Assembly (NCBI GenBank): GCA_003508835.1
Contig: PUFA01000181.1
Location: 1,922,001 to 1,986,000, forward strand
DNA: 64,000 bases
DNA from: Eonycteris spelaea
Taxonomy: Eukaryota > Chordata > Mammalia > Chiroptera > Pteropodidae
Direction of reading: 5' to 3'
Shown: piece by piece, positions 23,181-34,870 of the stretch
Layout of the letters: every line of letters begins with the position of its first letter
How positions within the stretch are numbered: the stretch's first letter is position 1
Made by a program: the position numbers and the translations under genes
The notes under the pieces: generated by a model
What the model was told of the DNA's origin: nothing
Seen by the model: only the letters and a program-made list of their open reading frames with translations
The model's database searches: none

Positions 23181-23186
23181 GACAAG

Positions 23187-24354
23187 ATTTTATTTACTTA
23201 ACAATTTCTTTCTTCTTTTCACTCATTTGCCAGGTAAATTAAAGTACTGACTATTTGAAATGATGAGCTTTTTCTTAATGGGTAGAGCTAGGGGGCTAAG
23301 TGTTTCCATTGAAACCTACATATGCCAATTATTCTTACACCATCTTTCTAAAGTATGGCGTTTCGGTGCTGTAGAAATCACTCCCAGTATGAAATACGTG
23401 GAAATGAACAGGGACCAGAACTTTGCCAGGATGCCTTGAGTAGAAGCTCAGGGCCTGTTTGCAGCTCAGGGCCATTTCAGGTACTTTAGAAACCTCCCTA
23501 TACCTTGTTCTCTATGTAGGTTCAAAGCTCTTGTTGGATCAGAACAGATATGCAGGCAGCCCCCTGGAATCTAAAGACGCCTGCCCACAGCTTCCTGATC
23601 ACAGAGCAAGAGCTAATGCCTGGTGAGTCAGAAGCTAGGACGCTCCTGGGTCAGTGTCAGGAGCTGCAGGAGCAAGCCGCCAGTGTCAGTTCTAGATGGC
23701 CTCCTCAAGGCATTCTGGCCTTTGATGTAAGCCAGTATGTGTGATGACTGCCTGCCCTTTAAAGAGAAACAGATTTATGATGGGAAGTTAACAAATGATG
23801 AAACAGAAAAAGAGGTTTGAGGAAAGGAACTGTTTGGTGGATGGGGTTCGCTCAAGTCTTGAGTTCTTCTGTGGGAAGGGCCAGACTTGCTACAGGCCTG
23901 TGGCTTGGAGTAGTGTCCCATGTGGCCCTCACCTGCTTCTGGAATGATGGAAGCAGCCTTGGTAAGACCTTCCAACCCTGGCCCTGTGAAGAGCCAAAGA
24001 TGTGGGCTTTTGTGTGCTCTGCACCTTTCACTTGTACAGTGATTTCTGAGATGAAAGGAGAACATGTTTTCCTCTCTGTCCTTACTGGATATTTCCTTTT
24101 TCTGCTCATTTACTCCTTTTACAAATGTGCTGGACTGTGAACCTGGCACAGGGCTTGTGTGCACCAGGGTTGCCATGGTGGAAGGTCATGGTTTCTGCTA
24201 TTGGAGGAGACTTGGCGTCCATAGGGCTAAGAGAGAATTGTGGTATGTGTGACTGGATGGCATTGGGAACACTGAAGAGGACTCCTCATTCTGCCAGATG
24301 GAGAGAGTCTGAGAGAGACGAGATTAGGGAGATCCCCCAGAGATTCTCATCAAG
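23187..24354. other. Intron sequence, unassigned
   Basis: No repeat named. Overlapping reading frames on both strands at 23775-24176 have no family signature. Confidence 0.5.
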
Positions 24355-24705
24355 CTTTGAAGAAAGAGGAGGAGTCAGGTAGATGACAGGGAAGGGCAGT
24401 TGAGACAGGGAATTGCATATGCAAAGGACCAAGGTAGGGTGGTGAGTTCAGGGGACACCGAGTACAGTTGTGAGTGAAGTATAAGATATATAGGTAGGCA
24501 GTTGGAAAGAGCCATAGGAACAAAAAGTCTTATATGGGACGGAGTTGGGCCTTCATCTTGAGGGTGTCAGAAGGTTTTAATCAGAAAGTGGTTTTAAACA
24601 GTGTTTTAGTAACATGACATAGGCTGCAGATGGCCATGGGTAGGAGATAGAGGTAAGTGGTGTCAAGAATGGAGGCAGGGAGATCACTCTGGAGCTGTTA
24701 AAGGG
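24355..24705 (-). mobile_element. L2 LINE fragment
   Basis: TTGCATATGCAAAGGACCAA, GTAACATGACATAGGCTG and GGAGGCAGGGAGATCACTCT match reversed L2. Confidence 0.6.
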
Positions 24706-25439
24706 TCCAACTAAGAGATAATATACAGGTAGCCCCACAACATAACTCATGTCCCTCAATGCACCCCTCAAAATAGGCCTGATTCCTGTAACTCTGCGGG
24801 TCTTTAATGACAAAGCGGAATCCTCATCCAGGACCTTCACTTACATGTCGACATGTACTGCATAGCCTTTGCAAGTTAATAGACTGCTAATAACATTTGT
24901 TTAGACTTTTGAATCTCAAGTCAAGCTGTCTTTCTCTTATTAATCACAAATTTGGGATTTTTCAGAAGGCCAAACCACTGTTCTCCCATGCTTTGAGAAA
25001 AAGCCAGTAGTGTCTTCTTATAGCTACATAGTTTTGCTAAACTTTTCCTTCAACAAAGGGAGAGTATACTTTTATAGCTGTGCAAACCCTACCCTGAACA
25101 CAATTTAAGGGACTGGAAAGAATTCCCTGGAGAAGCCAGGGAACTTGCTGACCAAGCTGGCATCAGTTTTCTTTCCCGTAAAATGTTTCCACTCAAATGT
25201 TCTGACTCTAGCCTGAGGCTGGCACCAGCAGAGGGTTTGCAGCAAAGAAGTTTTGAATGTTGGCCTTGCCCTGACCCATGTTCAAATCATTTGTCTCACT
25301 AAGAGTATATATTTTGAGATAGCAAACTAGATTAGCTCAAATTAAATCCAGCAATTTAATTGCTGATTCAGTTAAAGTCTTTCTTTGGTAGGCCTGGCCT
25401 GAGGTGGAGTGACCTCTGAAGCTGCCAAGACTTTTCCTA
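24706..25439. other. Intron sequence, unassigned
   Basis: Nothing recognised. 25310-25390 is AT-rich with TTAATT cores and could be a conserved block, which only alignment can show. Confidence 0.45.
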
Positions 25440-25935
25440 AAAGTAGAGGACCTCCCCCTTTTTTTAAAATTATAAAAGCAGAACTACATGTACATGGTTT
25501 AAAATTTTTAAGACGTACTAAAGGTATAACTCGATAACCATACATCCTCCTGGAATATGAAATACATAATGTATCTTTGCACTTTTATAATCGTGCATAT
25601 ATATGTATATGTAATGTGTGTCTTATTTACAAAAAAAAATTGATTTAACTCTATATCTAATTTTTCCCTTTCAGAACATGCTGACCTGCATCGATCTTTG
25701 AAATACCAGCATGGTATTCCATTGAATGAATATAACATAATTTACTTACCTAGTCCTCTGTAAATACTCATCCCTCCCCTAGTATTTTTGCTCTTTCAAA
25801 TAATGGTGTGACAAACATTCTTGCACTTACATTTTTGCACATGCATGCATATCTGTAGGATGAACTTCTAGGATTGGAATTGCTAGGCCAAAGGATATGT
25901 ACATTGTGAACTTTGATAGGTATTACCAAGGTCCT
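25440..25935 (-). mobile_element. Old L1 3' end
   Basis: TTCCATTGAATGAATATAAC, TTTTTGCTCTTTCAAATAAT and GGATTGGAATTGCTAGGCC are the reversed L1 ORF2/3' UTR junction sequence of L1M elements. Confidence 0.7.
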
Positions 25936-26939
25936 TCATGTAGGGGACAGAGCCGGGAATGCTTTATAGAAACTAATGTCAAACTCCAGCTGTTGACAAC
26001 CAGCTTAAAATACTTCTTCCCGGAACACGTTGCTGCTTCCTAATCCAGAGGCTGTAGGCAAGTGCATTACAGACCATAAGGCAGTACTGATGACAAGCGT
26101 GAATAACAATTGGCAAGATAGATGACCTTTAGGAACCTGGGTTTCTTGTCCAGTCATAGGGGGCAAGGTGATCTGTTTAGTCCCATTCATGATTTTACAC
26201 AAACCCAGGTACAATTCTAGTTCTGAGACTCAGAAGCTTGGCTTCTGGGAGAGGCTTTACCAGGAGGCAAAATGCCAAAAATCATCCTTTCCATGATCCT
26301 TGCTTGCCTTTTACCGCCATTTAACAAAGTGAGAAGGCTTGGGGACATCTGGCCCTTCTCTGAGCAGGAGACAGCCTGAATAACTCCTGGGTCACCTACA
26401 TTTTTCAGGAGATTTTATAGCAGTCACTTAATTCTGCATCATCCTCTTTGCTCCTTTAAGGCCAAATACATTTCTTAAGGACACCCTTTAATTAGAAGGG
26501 CCTCAGTGAGGGATGGGTAATTATGGTTTCCATTACAATTAGCTTGGAAATGACCTCCGAGTAGAAGTCTAGTTAAAAAAAAAAAATTTCTCCAAGTTGG
26601 TGGACCAGAGAATTGTCTGGAGAGGGAAGAAATGCAAGATAAGCTCTTCCAAAGCCTTATACTCATGTTGGATAACTCATGTTTGTCAGGGAAAACCGCC
26701 TGAACAGCAAAGGCAACAGTTCATATGGCAGACCTGAGTTGTTCCATTTTATTTCCTTCGTATAGCCAGCCTCTCTGACCTAATACCTTTGAAGTTGATG
26801 TCTTTGGTCCACCTTGCACGTGGACCGAAAACATGGATCAATCTAATTTAGCATTCCCCAACATTTTTGTACATTGAAGAACCAACAATTTTAAGAAGAA
26901 CCATAGTTTAGATTTCCTGAAAAGATAATGGATTAAGAC
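25936..26939. other. Intron sequence, unassigned
   Basis: Nothing recognised apart from a short A-run at 26575-26586. Confidence 0.5.
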
Positions 26940-27000
26940 CTATTCTCTCTATTCCCAATCTTTTATCTTGGGAAATTTCAAACCTATAGAAAAGTTAAAA

Positions 27001-27096
27001 ATAGTACAATGAATGCCCATCATATACCCCTCATCTATATTTAGATGTACATCTATATTTAGATGAGGGGTATATGATGGGCATTTATTGTACTAT
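27001..27096. repeat. Palindrome with 36-bp arms and a 24-bp spacer
   Basis: Arms 27001-27036 and 27061-27096 are inverted copies with a single mismatch; the inner 25 bp (27012-27036 against 27061-27085) are perfect. The left arm continues the normal L1 sequence on its left, so the right arm appears to be the added inverted copy. The centre also holds two direct copies of CATCTATATTTAGATG. Confidence 0.95.
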
Positions 27097-27135
27097 TGTA
27101 AATGTTGTAAACATTTTATTACATTAAGTTTCTAA

Positions 27136-27195
27136 AGTGATGCTGCTGCTGGTACTTCTGGTCCAGGGTGCTTATTTTTAAGAACCTCTGACTTA
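27136..27195. mobile_element. MER5A fragment
   Basis: A short piece, CTGGTCCAGGGTGCTTATTT to CCTCTGAC, resembling the MER5A right end, embedded in an old L1. Confidence 0.5.
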
Positions 27196-27532
27196 AATCA
27201 ATACATATGTATGAATGGTGGGTATATACTTTTTTCCTGAACCATTTAGAAATAGATTATATACATCATAATATTCCACTCCTAACATTTCTATGTATCC
27301 TAAGAACAAGGATGTTCTCATCATAATATCATTATCATACCCAAGAAATTTATCATTGATAATGAAGGGTGTAGGTCAGTTGTCTTGTAGAATTTTTCAG
27401 TCTGAATTTTGTCTGATTGTCACCTCATGACTAAATTAAATCAGACGTTTTTGTCAAGAATACCACAAAGGTGTTGTTTACACTCTTTTGTATTTCACTA
27501 GGAGGGATGTAATAATTTTGTTCCATTATCAA

Positions 27533-27890
27533 TGTCTTTGTCTGTCTGGGCTGTTATAACAAAAATACCATAAACTGGATGGCTTAAACAACAAACATTT
27601 ATTTCTCACAGTTACAGAGGTTGAGCAGTCCTAAATCAAAGCCCTGGAAGATTCAGTCTGGAGAGAGCCTACTCCCTGATTCATAGATGGCTGTCTTCTC
27701 GCCTCATCATCGTATGACCTTAAGAGGACAGGGACTTCTTGGTGTCTCTTTTATAAGGGCTCTAATCCCATTCATGCGGGCTCCACTCTTATGACCTACT
27801 CACCTCCTAAAGGCCCTGTGTCCTAATACCATCACATAAGGGTTAGCATTCAGCGTATGAATTTGGTGGGGGAAATGGACACAAACATTT
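27533..27890. mobile_element. Solitary LTR of MaLR type (MST/MLT1-like)
   Basis: Starts TGTCTGTCTGGGCTG-like, then CCATAAACTGGATGGCTTAA, ATTTATTTCTCACAG, TTTTATAAGGGCTCTAATCC, CTCACCTCCTAAAGGC and a final GGGGGAAATGGACACAAAC. This is the layout of ERVL-MaLR LTRs, relics of ancient endogenous retroviruses. No internal coding region is attached. Confidence 0.65.
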
Positions 27891-29030
27891 AAGTAAGTTT
27901 GGTTAGGGTAATATCTGCCCGATTTCTCTTATAAAGGCCTTTATTTTTTTTTATTTTTTATTTTTTATTATTTTATTTGTAATTAATGAGCGATAAGTGG
28001 CATGGTGCTTTAGCACCAAAGGAGTATTCTGTCCCCAATAACTTGTCACCCAGTGGCTTTAGCATCTATTTGTATACTGACAGTCCTTACCTAAATCTGT
28101 CTTTACATTGGTCATTGAAGAATATTGATTTTTAAATTCTGTCATTGCTTCTGCATTTATTAACTTACATTCTTTTATAAAGAAGAAACACTTGTGCCCC
28201 TTGCCTTTTAGTATCACTTCAGACACATGGATTTTTTTTTTAATTGATTGCTATAGTCAACTAAATTCATTATTCTTTTTAGTGCTCCACTTATCCCAAA
28301 CTTGGTAAATGGGAACCTTTTCAAGATGGCTCTCAGGTCCTTTTATTACGTCTTCAATATTTTTTGAGTATTACTTTGCTTTTCTGACACACAGGCTCAA
28401 CTTATCCTTTCTCTGCCCTGGTCTCTAAGAAACCCTGCTTCCCTTTGGTGGAGAAATGGCATTTAGAAACCAAGATCTGGGCATAAAGTGCGCTCATTGC
28501 GAGGGTAGTCACTGCTTCCAGATACTTTCAGTGGAAAGAGCTAAGAAATTGAAATGTTTTTAAAACCTGGAGGTCGTAGTGATATGTTCAATTTACATCA
28601 CAGGGCACTTCCTTCCTTTCCCCGTCACATGTTTGTGTCCCTCTTGTCTCAGTGAGAAACTTGCTTACAGATTTACAACACTGATATCATGGCTAACAAT
28701 AAACGTACTAAGTAAAGTTCAGGATTTCTTTTCAGTTCTCTTTGTCCTTTGACTATATCCAGGAAAGGGTAAACAGCCAGAGAACTGCATCCAAAAGTCA
28801 CTTGAATGACTTCACTTTCTTGTGCAGATAATGTAATAATTATTATATATAGCTAGGTTCATATGTTTCCGTTCACATTAAACTTCAGGATTTGCTTTTC
28901 CCCTCATGCTTATTACTTAATTTTATCCTTTTAATATGTAAAATATTTACCTGGTCCAAAAGTCAAAACTGCATCAAACAATTTACTAAGAGAAGTCTCA
29001 CTTCTGCCAGAAGTTACCATCTTCATTAGT
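27891..29030 (-). mobile_element. Ancient L1 (L1M) 3' region, second part
   Basis: The same old L1 resumes after the LTR: GTAATTAATGAGCGATAAGT, GGAGAAATGGCATTTAGAAA, CCAAGATCTGGGC and ATATTTACCTGGTCCAAAAG match L1M phrases in order. Strongly diverged. Confidence 0.6.
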
Positions 29031-30379
29031 TTCTGGTTTGTCCTTTCCATTTTCCTTATTGTGAAAGTAACCAAAATCTGTCTGTATTAGGACCTGTTCT
29101 TTATGCACATACGGGAGGTGCTGGTTCTCAGGGTCAGCCATGACCAGAGGAAACACATTAGAAACAGTGAAATGTGGCATTTCTTATCTCTCCTTGCTGT
29201 ATTGATTTACTTAGTTTTGTCTGTTGCTTAGGAATCTGTGCAAAAAGCAAAGCACTGTGTGGGAGGATAATTAACAGGTGACTGGGAGGACCTGAGGTTC
29301 AGGCCTTTCAAACAAAATGAAGTCTTGAGTTTGGTCTTGATGGTCCATTTAATTGCTTTTGACGGGAGTGGAACTGACTTCCGTTCCCAGAGCCGATCTG
29401 GGATCCATGAAACAGATTCTGACTAAGCAGATAAGTTGCCTCTCTGGCGGGCCTTTGAGTGCAGCTGTTGTTTTGTGCTTGAGTAATTTGGGTTTCCCTT
29501 TCCGTTTCATATAATATCTAGTTTTAATCCCCTCCTACATAAGAGTTGCAAGGAACAAACTTTTTCTTTGGAATAAACATCTTGGGGAAGTTAACTTTGC
29601 ACATTTGTTGTTGTTGTTCTTGACATTCAGGAGCTTTTATAAGCAATTAAAACTAGGAGAAAACCCAAACCAAAAATTCCCTTAAACCCCAAATGACCTC
29701 AGTAGGAATCTTCTAATATTTCTGGTCTTAACTCCTTTGGTGAGTTTATCCCATTTCCAAATGACAACCTTGAACTATTGGTGAATTTGGATAAACACCT
29801 CTAATAGATTCCATTAAACATGGTTTTGGGGTCAGACTGAGAAGAGTTAATCTTAAAACTATAGCTGGACAGGAAACTGGATCTAACAGTATTTCCTGGA
29901 ATGACTTGTTCCTTTTCTTGAGTGTGTATGTTCTCAGTAAGGAAACTCTCCCCAGCACAGTGGAGGTGGGATGGCCTTTGAACCAGATCCTTCTGATATT
30001 AAACCATTTTGTCAGTTCTTCCTTGGAGGATGAAGTCCATTTTGATCATGTCAAGGTGCTCAGAGTAGAGTAAATAAACTCTGAAAATTGATCACTGCCT
30101 GCTCTTGGCTAGATGTGGGATAGAAAGGGAAGCATGAGGTTTCACTGATATTTCCCATATCTCGATCATTGCACTTATCGTGGTTTTGTCAGGTTACAAT
30201 ACCAGTTATATTACCATTTACTTAATATTTTTCTTTACATATACTCCCTTTTAAAATTTAGATTTATATCATTAAAAGGGAGATGAGCAGACATTTGAGA
30301 AATGTTAATTATTCATTGACATCAAACTAAGACTTTTCCCCTAAAGTAATTGGAAGGAGCAGAAGAAAACTGAAAAAGG

Positions 30380-30420
30380 AATAACATTCAATCAGTATCA
30401 GTATTTGATTCAATGTTATT
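30380..30420. repeat. Short hairpin, 15-bp arms
   Basis: AATAACATTCAATCA and TGATTCAATGTTATT pair with one mismatch around an 11-base loop. Confidence 0.85.
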
Positions 30421-30684
30421 TAGTGGGGAATACTTGTACCACCTAAATAATTATCACCATCAGGTATAGAAAAGGAATTCTACTTAGAGAAACATTACCC
30501 AATGCCATATTTTGACTTTTCTTGTGGTATTTGGGAAGATAATAACCAGTGAGCTTTTATGCTTAACTTTTTAGAATGTCCTTTAATACTAGGGATTTCA
30601 TAGTAGTTTGACATATGTTTTAAAAAACCTTATTTCAGATCAAGACACTGAAGTTTTCTCTCGACATGGGGAAGCATGAAATGT

Positions 30685-30714
30685 GGTGAACTCTCTGTGA
30701 TGGTAACTAAAGGA
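30685..30714 (+). repeat. 30-bp direct repeat, copy 1
   Basis: Begins GGTGAACTCTCTGTGATGGT; 29 of 30 bases recur at 31780-31809. The flanks of the two copies are unrelated. Confidence 0.9.
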
Positions 30715-31334
30715 TAAAATGAAAGGTGAGGCAAAATAAGATAAATAAGGAAATAAAATGTATAAGGAATAAGAAAAATAAGGAAGGGGAAGACAAAATA
30801 AAATTATTATGAGACTAAAAATGCATATTGTGGTAACCTGTGCTACATGGGAACATAAAATTTTGCATGAGCTCCCTAACAGCCAGTGGGAAAAGGGAAA
30901 CTGTTCCCCAGTCCCTCATGTCTATAAGATAAAGTAAAACCAACTACTTAGGGAAAACATGAGCATTTCTTCCAGGAACCCTCATAGAGGAAATTGTATG
31001 TTCTGTTGAGTGACGCCTTCAACAATATCTTATTACAAGCGTATAATTTTTTAAAGATAATCATTGATAGACTCTGATGGCACTCCACCAAAGAGAACTT
31101 TAGTGAAGCTGCTTCTGGGGGTGGTCAGTATGAAGTTCAGCTCCCTGCTGCTCTGCCTTAAAGTAAGCACATGTTTTAGATTATCTGGAAGAGTATTCTT
31201 CAAGCATTCTCTCTGAATGTGGTTTCTTCGCTCACTCATGTGAACGATAGTGAGTTTAATATTGTACATCCTGGATTTGCCTGGACCGTAGGTGAAGTGA
31301 GGTAGGTTGGCACCCTCTTGTGGATGTCAAGGAG

Positions 31335-31523
31335 CCCACGGCCAGCATGTAAGGGGTAAGCTGGGCCCCGCAGATTCTCGCTTGTCCCCTTTTCTCACCG
31401 TTGCCTCCATTGGCACAGGACCTAAGGAATTTAAGGTAGCAGGGTTTTACGGGGATTGAAGTTGCTGATTAAACGACATCATGCTTTTTCCATTCTCCAT
31501 TTCAAGTCTCTGGTTATATCAGA
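31335..31523 (+). repeat. LTR-like dispersed repeat, copy 1
   Basis: About 189 bp, clearly homologous to 34203-34387 (shared blocks GGGGTAAGCTGGGCCCC, CAGGACCTAAGG, TTCCATTCTCCATTTCAAGT and CTCTGGTT). It may be part of an ERVL-class LTR, since the first shared block sits just after a TG; the family is unconfirmed. Confidence 0.7.
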
Positions 31524-31779
31524 ACAGGCTGGAAGGCCATCTCACTCTGGGCTTCACCCAGGGAAGACTGCTGTGGGAGGGCCAGAACTCTCAGAAAGTC
31601 ATTTGAATCTGCTCCAGTACACAGATTGATGGGGCAGTGACTCAGTTCCCAAGTCCCACTCAATATTGTGGAACTGAACAAAGTTTAAAATCCTAAAAAC
31701 CAGTCAGTGGGCTTGGCCAGAAAGAAAAAAACTTTCAGCAAACCCTTAACAGATTAACCTAGCTTTGATCCTGGTTCCT

Positions 31780-31809
31780 GGTGAACTCTCTGTGAGGGTA
31801 ACTAAAGGA
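31780..31809 (+). repeat. 30-bp direct repeat, copy 2
   Basis: Begins GGTGAACTCTCTGTGAGGGT and matches 30685-30714 with one mismatch. Confidence 0.9.
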
Positions 31810-33364
31810 AGCAGCTTATCATATGGGATTGTTACTTAATTTACAAGTCAACTAAAAGCTGAGAAGTGGAAGCATTTACCAAAAATAACAACGTTAGCTT
31901 TAGAACATTGGTATTTAATCCTTCTGGCAATAGTTAATTAGCAAAGTCAGTTGTCCATTTGAAATGATAAACTTGCATCATAGGTAGTAAAAGAGAACCC
32001 ATGTGTACTTTTTGTTCTAGGGAGGCATAGGCCCAGGTCATCCAAAGATGAGTTCAGTTATTGGATCATTAGAAACAAATTACAAAGAGAGAGAGGGAAA
32101 CCTGTTTTAATTGGTTTGCTTCCTTTGCCAGTGCCGGCTCAGTTTCACTTTACTGTGGATGATAATGCTGGGGGCCTTGTAGACTAATTAGCTAGAGTCT
32201 ACCTTGGTCCAGGTGAACTTGGCCATCCAGATGCAAGGCACGCTGTCATGGAAATAGGAGTTTCCAGTGAGACAATAACTTAGCAAGATCGGTGTAGCCG
32301 TATTTTAAGACCTGGTAGGTTCCTGGCCTAGAGCATGATCTGCAATGACTTAAGATTCTTCTCCTATCAGAGCATGTCCATTCAGAATCCCAGAGGCAAA
32401 GGCTTCAATGAGAAAGCTTTCCTGAGGGTTTAATGTTTGTTTTGGGCTTGCAAAAGTCTTAACTTTAGAATGCTCATCTCCTCTTTCATAGGATTTTAGG
32501 CCTTTTTCTTTCTCAGCCATCATGGAAAAGAATTTTGGCAGATGCAAGGCTGGATTGGGCCCCTTATCTCCATCTCCCCTAAGGGACTGCTGTTGAATTG
32601 CCTGTGTCACATGACAGGAATCATTTTCTGCTGGTTTTGATTGAGTTCTCTGGCACACTGGATGGGATTTGTTGTAGCACATACATTCCCCTGCCAAGGT
32701 ACACAGAGTCTATAGACCTAAAGGCTTGTTTTATGATTTCCCCCCAGCTATACTTAATTTATTCTACATATCCCATGGCAGAGCTAAACATTTGTGGGTA
32801 TTTAGCTGCCAGAAACTGGTGGTAGATCAAATGGGGCCATGCCTCTACTTGTTGAAGAATGGGAGGATTGCTTCCTTCTGGGGCATATTTTTAGAGAGAG
32901 TCATACTAATTAAAAGAAAACTTTTCGACAAACTTATTCATGAATAGAACTTATGGGATAAGTCAACCCTAAGGTAGCAGTCAAGTTTTTATTAGTCTTA
33001 GAGAAGGTCTTTTGGATTGGGTGGAAAGTGGTTCCTTCCTTCCGCTTGTAACCCTGGACATAGCTTTCCTGGACCTCCTTATGGCACGTTGGGGCCAGGA
33101 AATTCAAAGGCTGAGAAGAGCAGAGGAACTGAAGGCTTTCAGCTTCTCTTATTCCTATATGTCAGTATATGAAAAAATTACATCTTTTCAAATTCCACTC
33201 AGGTGAGCAGATGGGATCATTTAAAATCCCTTTAACTGACAAATATCTCAGCAACAGGGTTTCCTCATCAGAACCTGCTATGACTTGGACTTTTCAAGTA
33301 GCTGAAAAAGCTTTGTAAGAAGAGTGAGGTATGGCGGGAAATGTAAATTAGAAATAGCTATTCT
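31810..33364. other. Intron sequence, unassigned
   Basis: Nothing recognised. Confidence 0.5.
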
Positions 33365-33700
33365 AGATTCATTCATTTAAACAAATATCAGATGCCGACT
33401 TTATGCCAGGCACTGTGCTGGAAGCTGGGGCTACACTGGTGCGCAGAGTAACAGCCCTGCCCTCGTAGAGTGCTCTACGCCAGTGGGCAGGACAGCTGTT
33501 ATTTAATAGGTCACACGAATATATAATGAAAATCGTGAGCAGGACTATGAAGCAAGAGCGCCGGGGCTTGAACGTGTAATGGGTTCCTGAACTAGACTTG
33601 GGGGTAGGTCGACATGCCTTTCCTGAAGAAGTGGTATTTGATCTAGATCTGCAGGCTGAGTAAGAAATAACTGGGAACGGGGGTGGGGAAAGTAGTATGG
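33365..33700 (-). mobile_element. L2 LINE 3' end
   Basis: ATTCATTCATTTAAACAAAT, TATGCCAGGCACTGTGCTGG, AAGCTGGGGCTACACTGG and CAGCCCTGCCCTCGTAGAG are the reversed L2 3' end. Confidence 0.75.
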
Positions 33701-33744
33701 GCAGAGGGACACTACACACAAAAGAGCATGTATAACTCAGATGT

Positions 33745-33870
33745 CAATAGACATAAGAATTACCTGAGAACTTTCTTAAAGTTTACATTTTTGCATCTTA
33801 AGTCAGATTCAGTGGGTCAGAGGTGGGGCCCAGAAACCTCTGTCACCCAGGGGTTTCTGATGCAGGTCTT
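33745..33870 (+). mobile_element. MER5A-type hAT element
   Basis: GAATTACCTGAGAACTTTCT, CAGATTCAGTGGGTCAGAGG and GTTTCTGATGCAGG match MER5A; the ends are eroded. Confidence 0.75.
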
Positions 33871-34202
33871 CCTGGGGAAATACGGCATTAACCATGTTGG
33901 TAAAGCTCTTTCCTTCCAATTTGCCATTTTTGCTAGTGAGAACTCCAGGCCTCCTTCATAACAGTGGATACTGTCGGTTTGGCGTAAGTATAACCCCAAC
34001 TATTTCGAGGGACCTTGCCAACTTCCTGGTCATGGTGAGTTTTATAAGTCCTTGATGGAGACAGCACTGGCACTGGCCCAGGCAGGTTCTCACTGATGGG
34101 GTTTGTGGGGAAGAGTCATCATGATGCCCCCAGATGGCAAGAGATGTGAGGCCAAGCCAGCAGGGTTTCCTCTTTGGCAAAGAGCTTTCTGGTGGCTGTG
34201 GG

Positions 34203-34387
34203 GCCACGGCCAGCATGCCGGGGTAAGCTGGGCCCCACCAGGTTCTCATCCCCCTTTCTTACCACGCCTTCATTGACTCAGGACCTAAGGGATTTAAGGT
34301 GACATGACTGTTACTGGGATTGGAGCCGCTGATTAAACTACATCATGCTTTTTTCCATTCTCCATTTCAAGTCTCTGGTTCTATCAG
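34203..34387 (+). repeat. LTR-like dispersed repeat, copy 2
   Basis: Second copy in the same orientation, 2.87 kb downstream of the first, with small indels and substitutions throughout. Confidence 0.7.
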
Positions 34388-34734
34388 GAGAAAGTCTTGA
34401 TGTACACTCCTCTCTAAACCTCTGGATCACGCGCTAATCTCCTTTGCAATAGAGAAAGCAGACCTCAGAGCCTCCTGCAGGCAACCGGAGCTAGGTCAGA
34501 TTTAATAATTATTTGGTGTTCTTTTTATTTTGACACACCCTCTATTTATGGTAAGCAGTACTGGTTTTCCATTTATAATAGCAATGTAAAATTTCCTTTC
34601 CAAATAAAGTTGCTTTTTAAAAAAGAGTTTATTTAAAGCAAAATAAGTAAGAGAGTTAGGGGACACAAGTCGTCAATGATGTATGTGAATGAATTTTGGG
34701 GAAATACGGGCACTAGAAGGAGCCATCTGGATTT

Positions 34735-34870
34735 GCTATCTTGTTTAATCCTCATAGCAACCCTGTGAGGCAAGAATGGCCATTTTCCCGTTTCCAGCAG
34801 AAGTAACTTTGTCAGAGATGGGAAGTAACTCACACAGAGTGGCCTTTGCCACTCTGCCTGCTAGCCTGCT
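34735..34870 (-). mobile_element. MIR SINE fragment
   Basis: TTTAATCCTCATAGCAACCC and TGTGAGGCAAGAATGG are reversed MIR. Confidence 0.75.

Larger units (their letters stand above)
26940..27532 (-). mobile_element. Ancient L1 (L1M) 3' region, first part
   Basis: GAAATTTCAAACCTATAGAA, TAGTACAATGAATGCCC and later GTCTGATTGTCACCTCATGA follow the 3' region of old L1M elements. It is interrupted by a palindrome, a MER5A scrap and then the MaLR-type LTR. Confidence 0.6.
29031..31334. other. Intron sequence, mostly unassigned
   Basis: AT-rich. Holds the hairpin at 30380, the first copy of the 30-bp repeat at 30685 and an A/G-rich stretch of AAATAAGG units at 30725-30800. Confidence 0.5.

Noticed and set aside
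30715..31779. L1-mediated insertion bounded by the 30-bp repeat
   Set aside because: The enclosed segment has no A tail at its right end and no T run at its left end, so the repeat was not called a target-site duplication.
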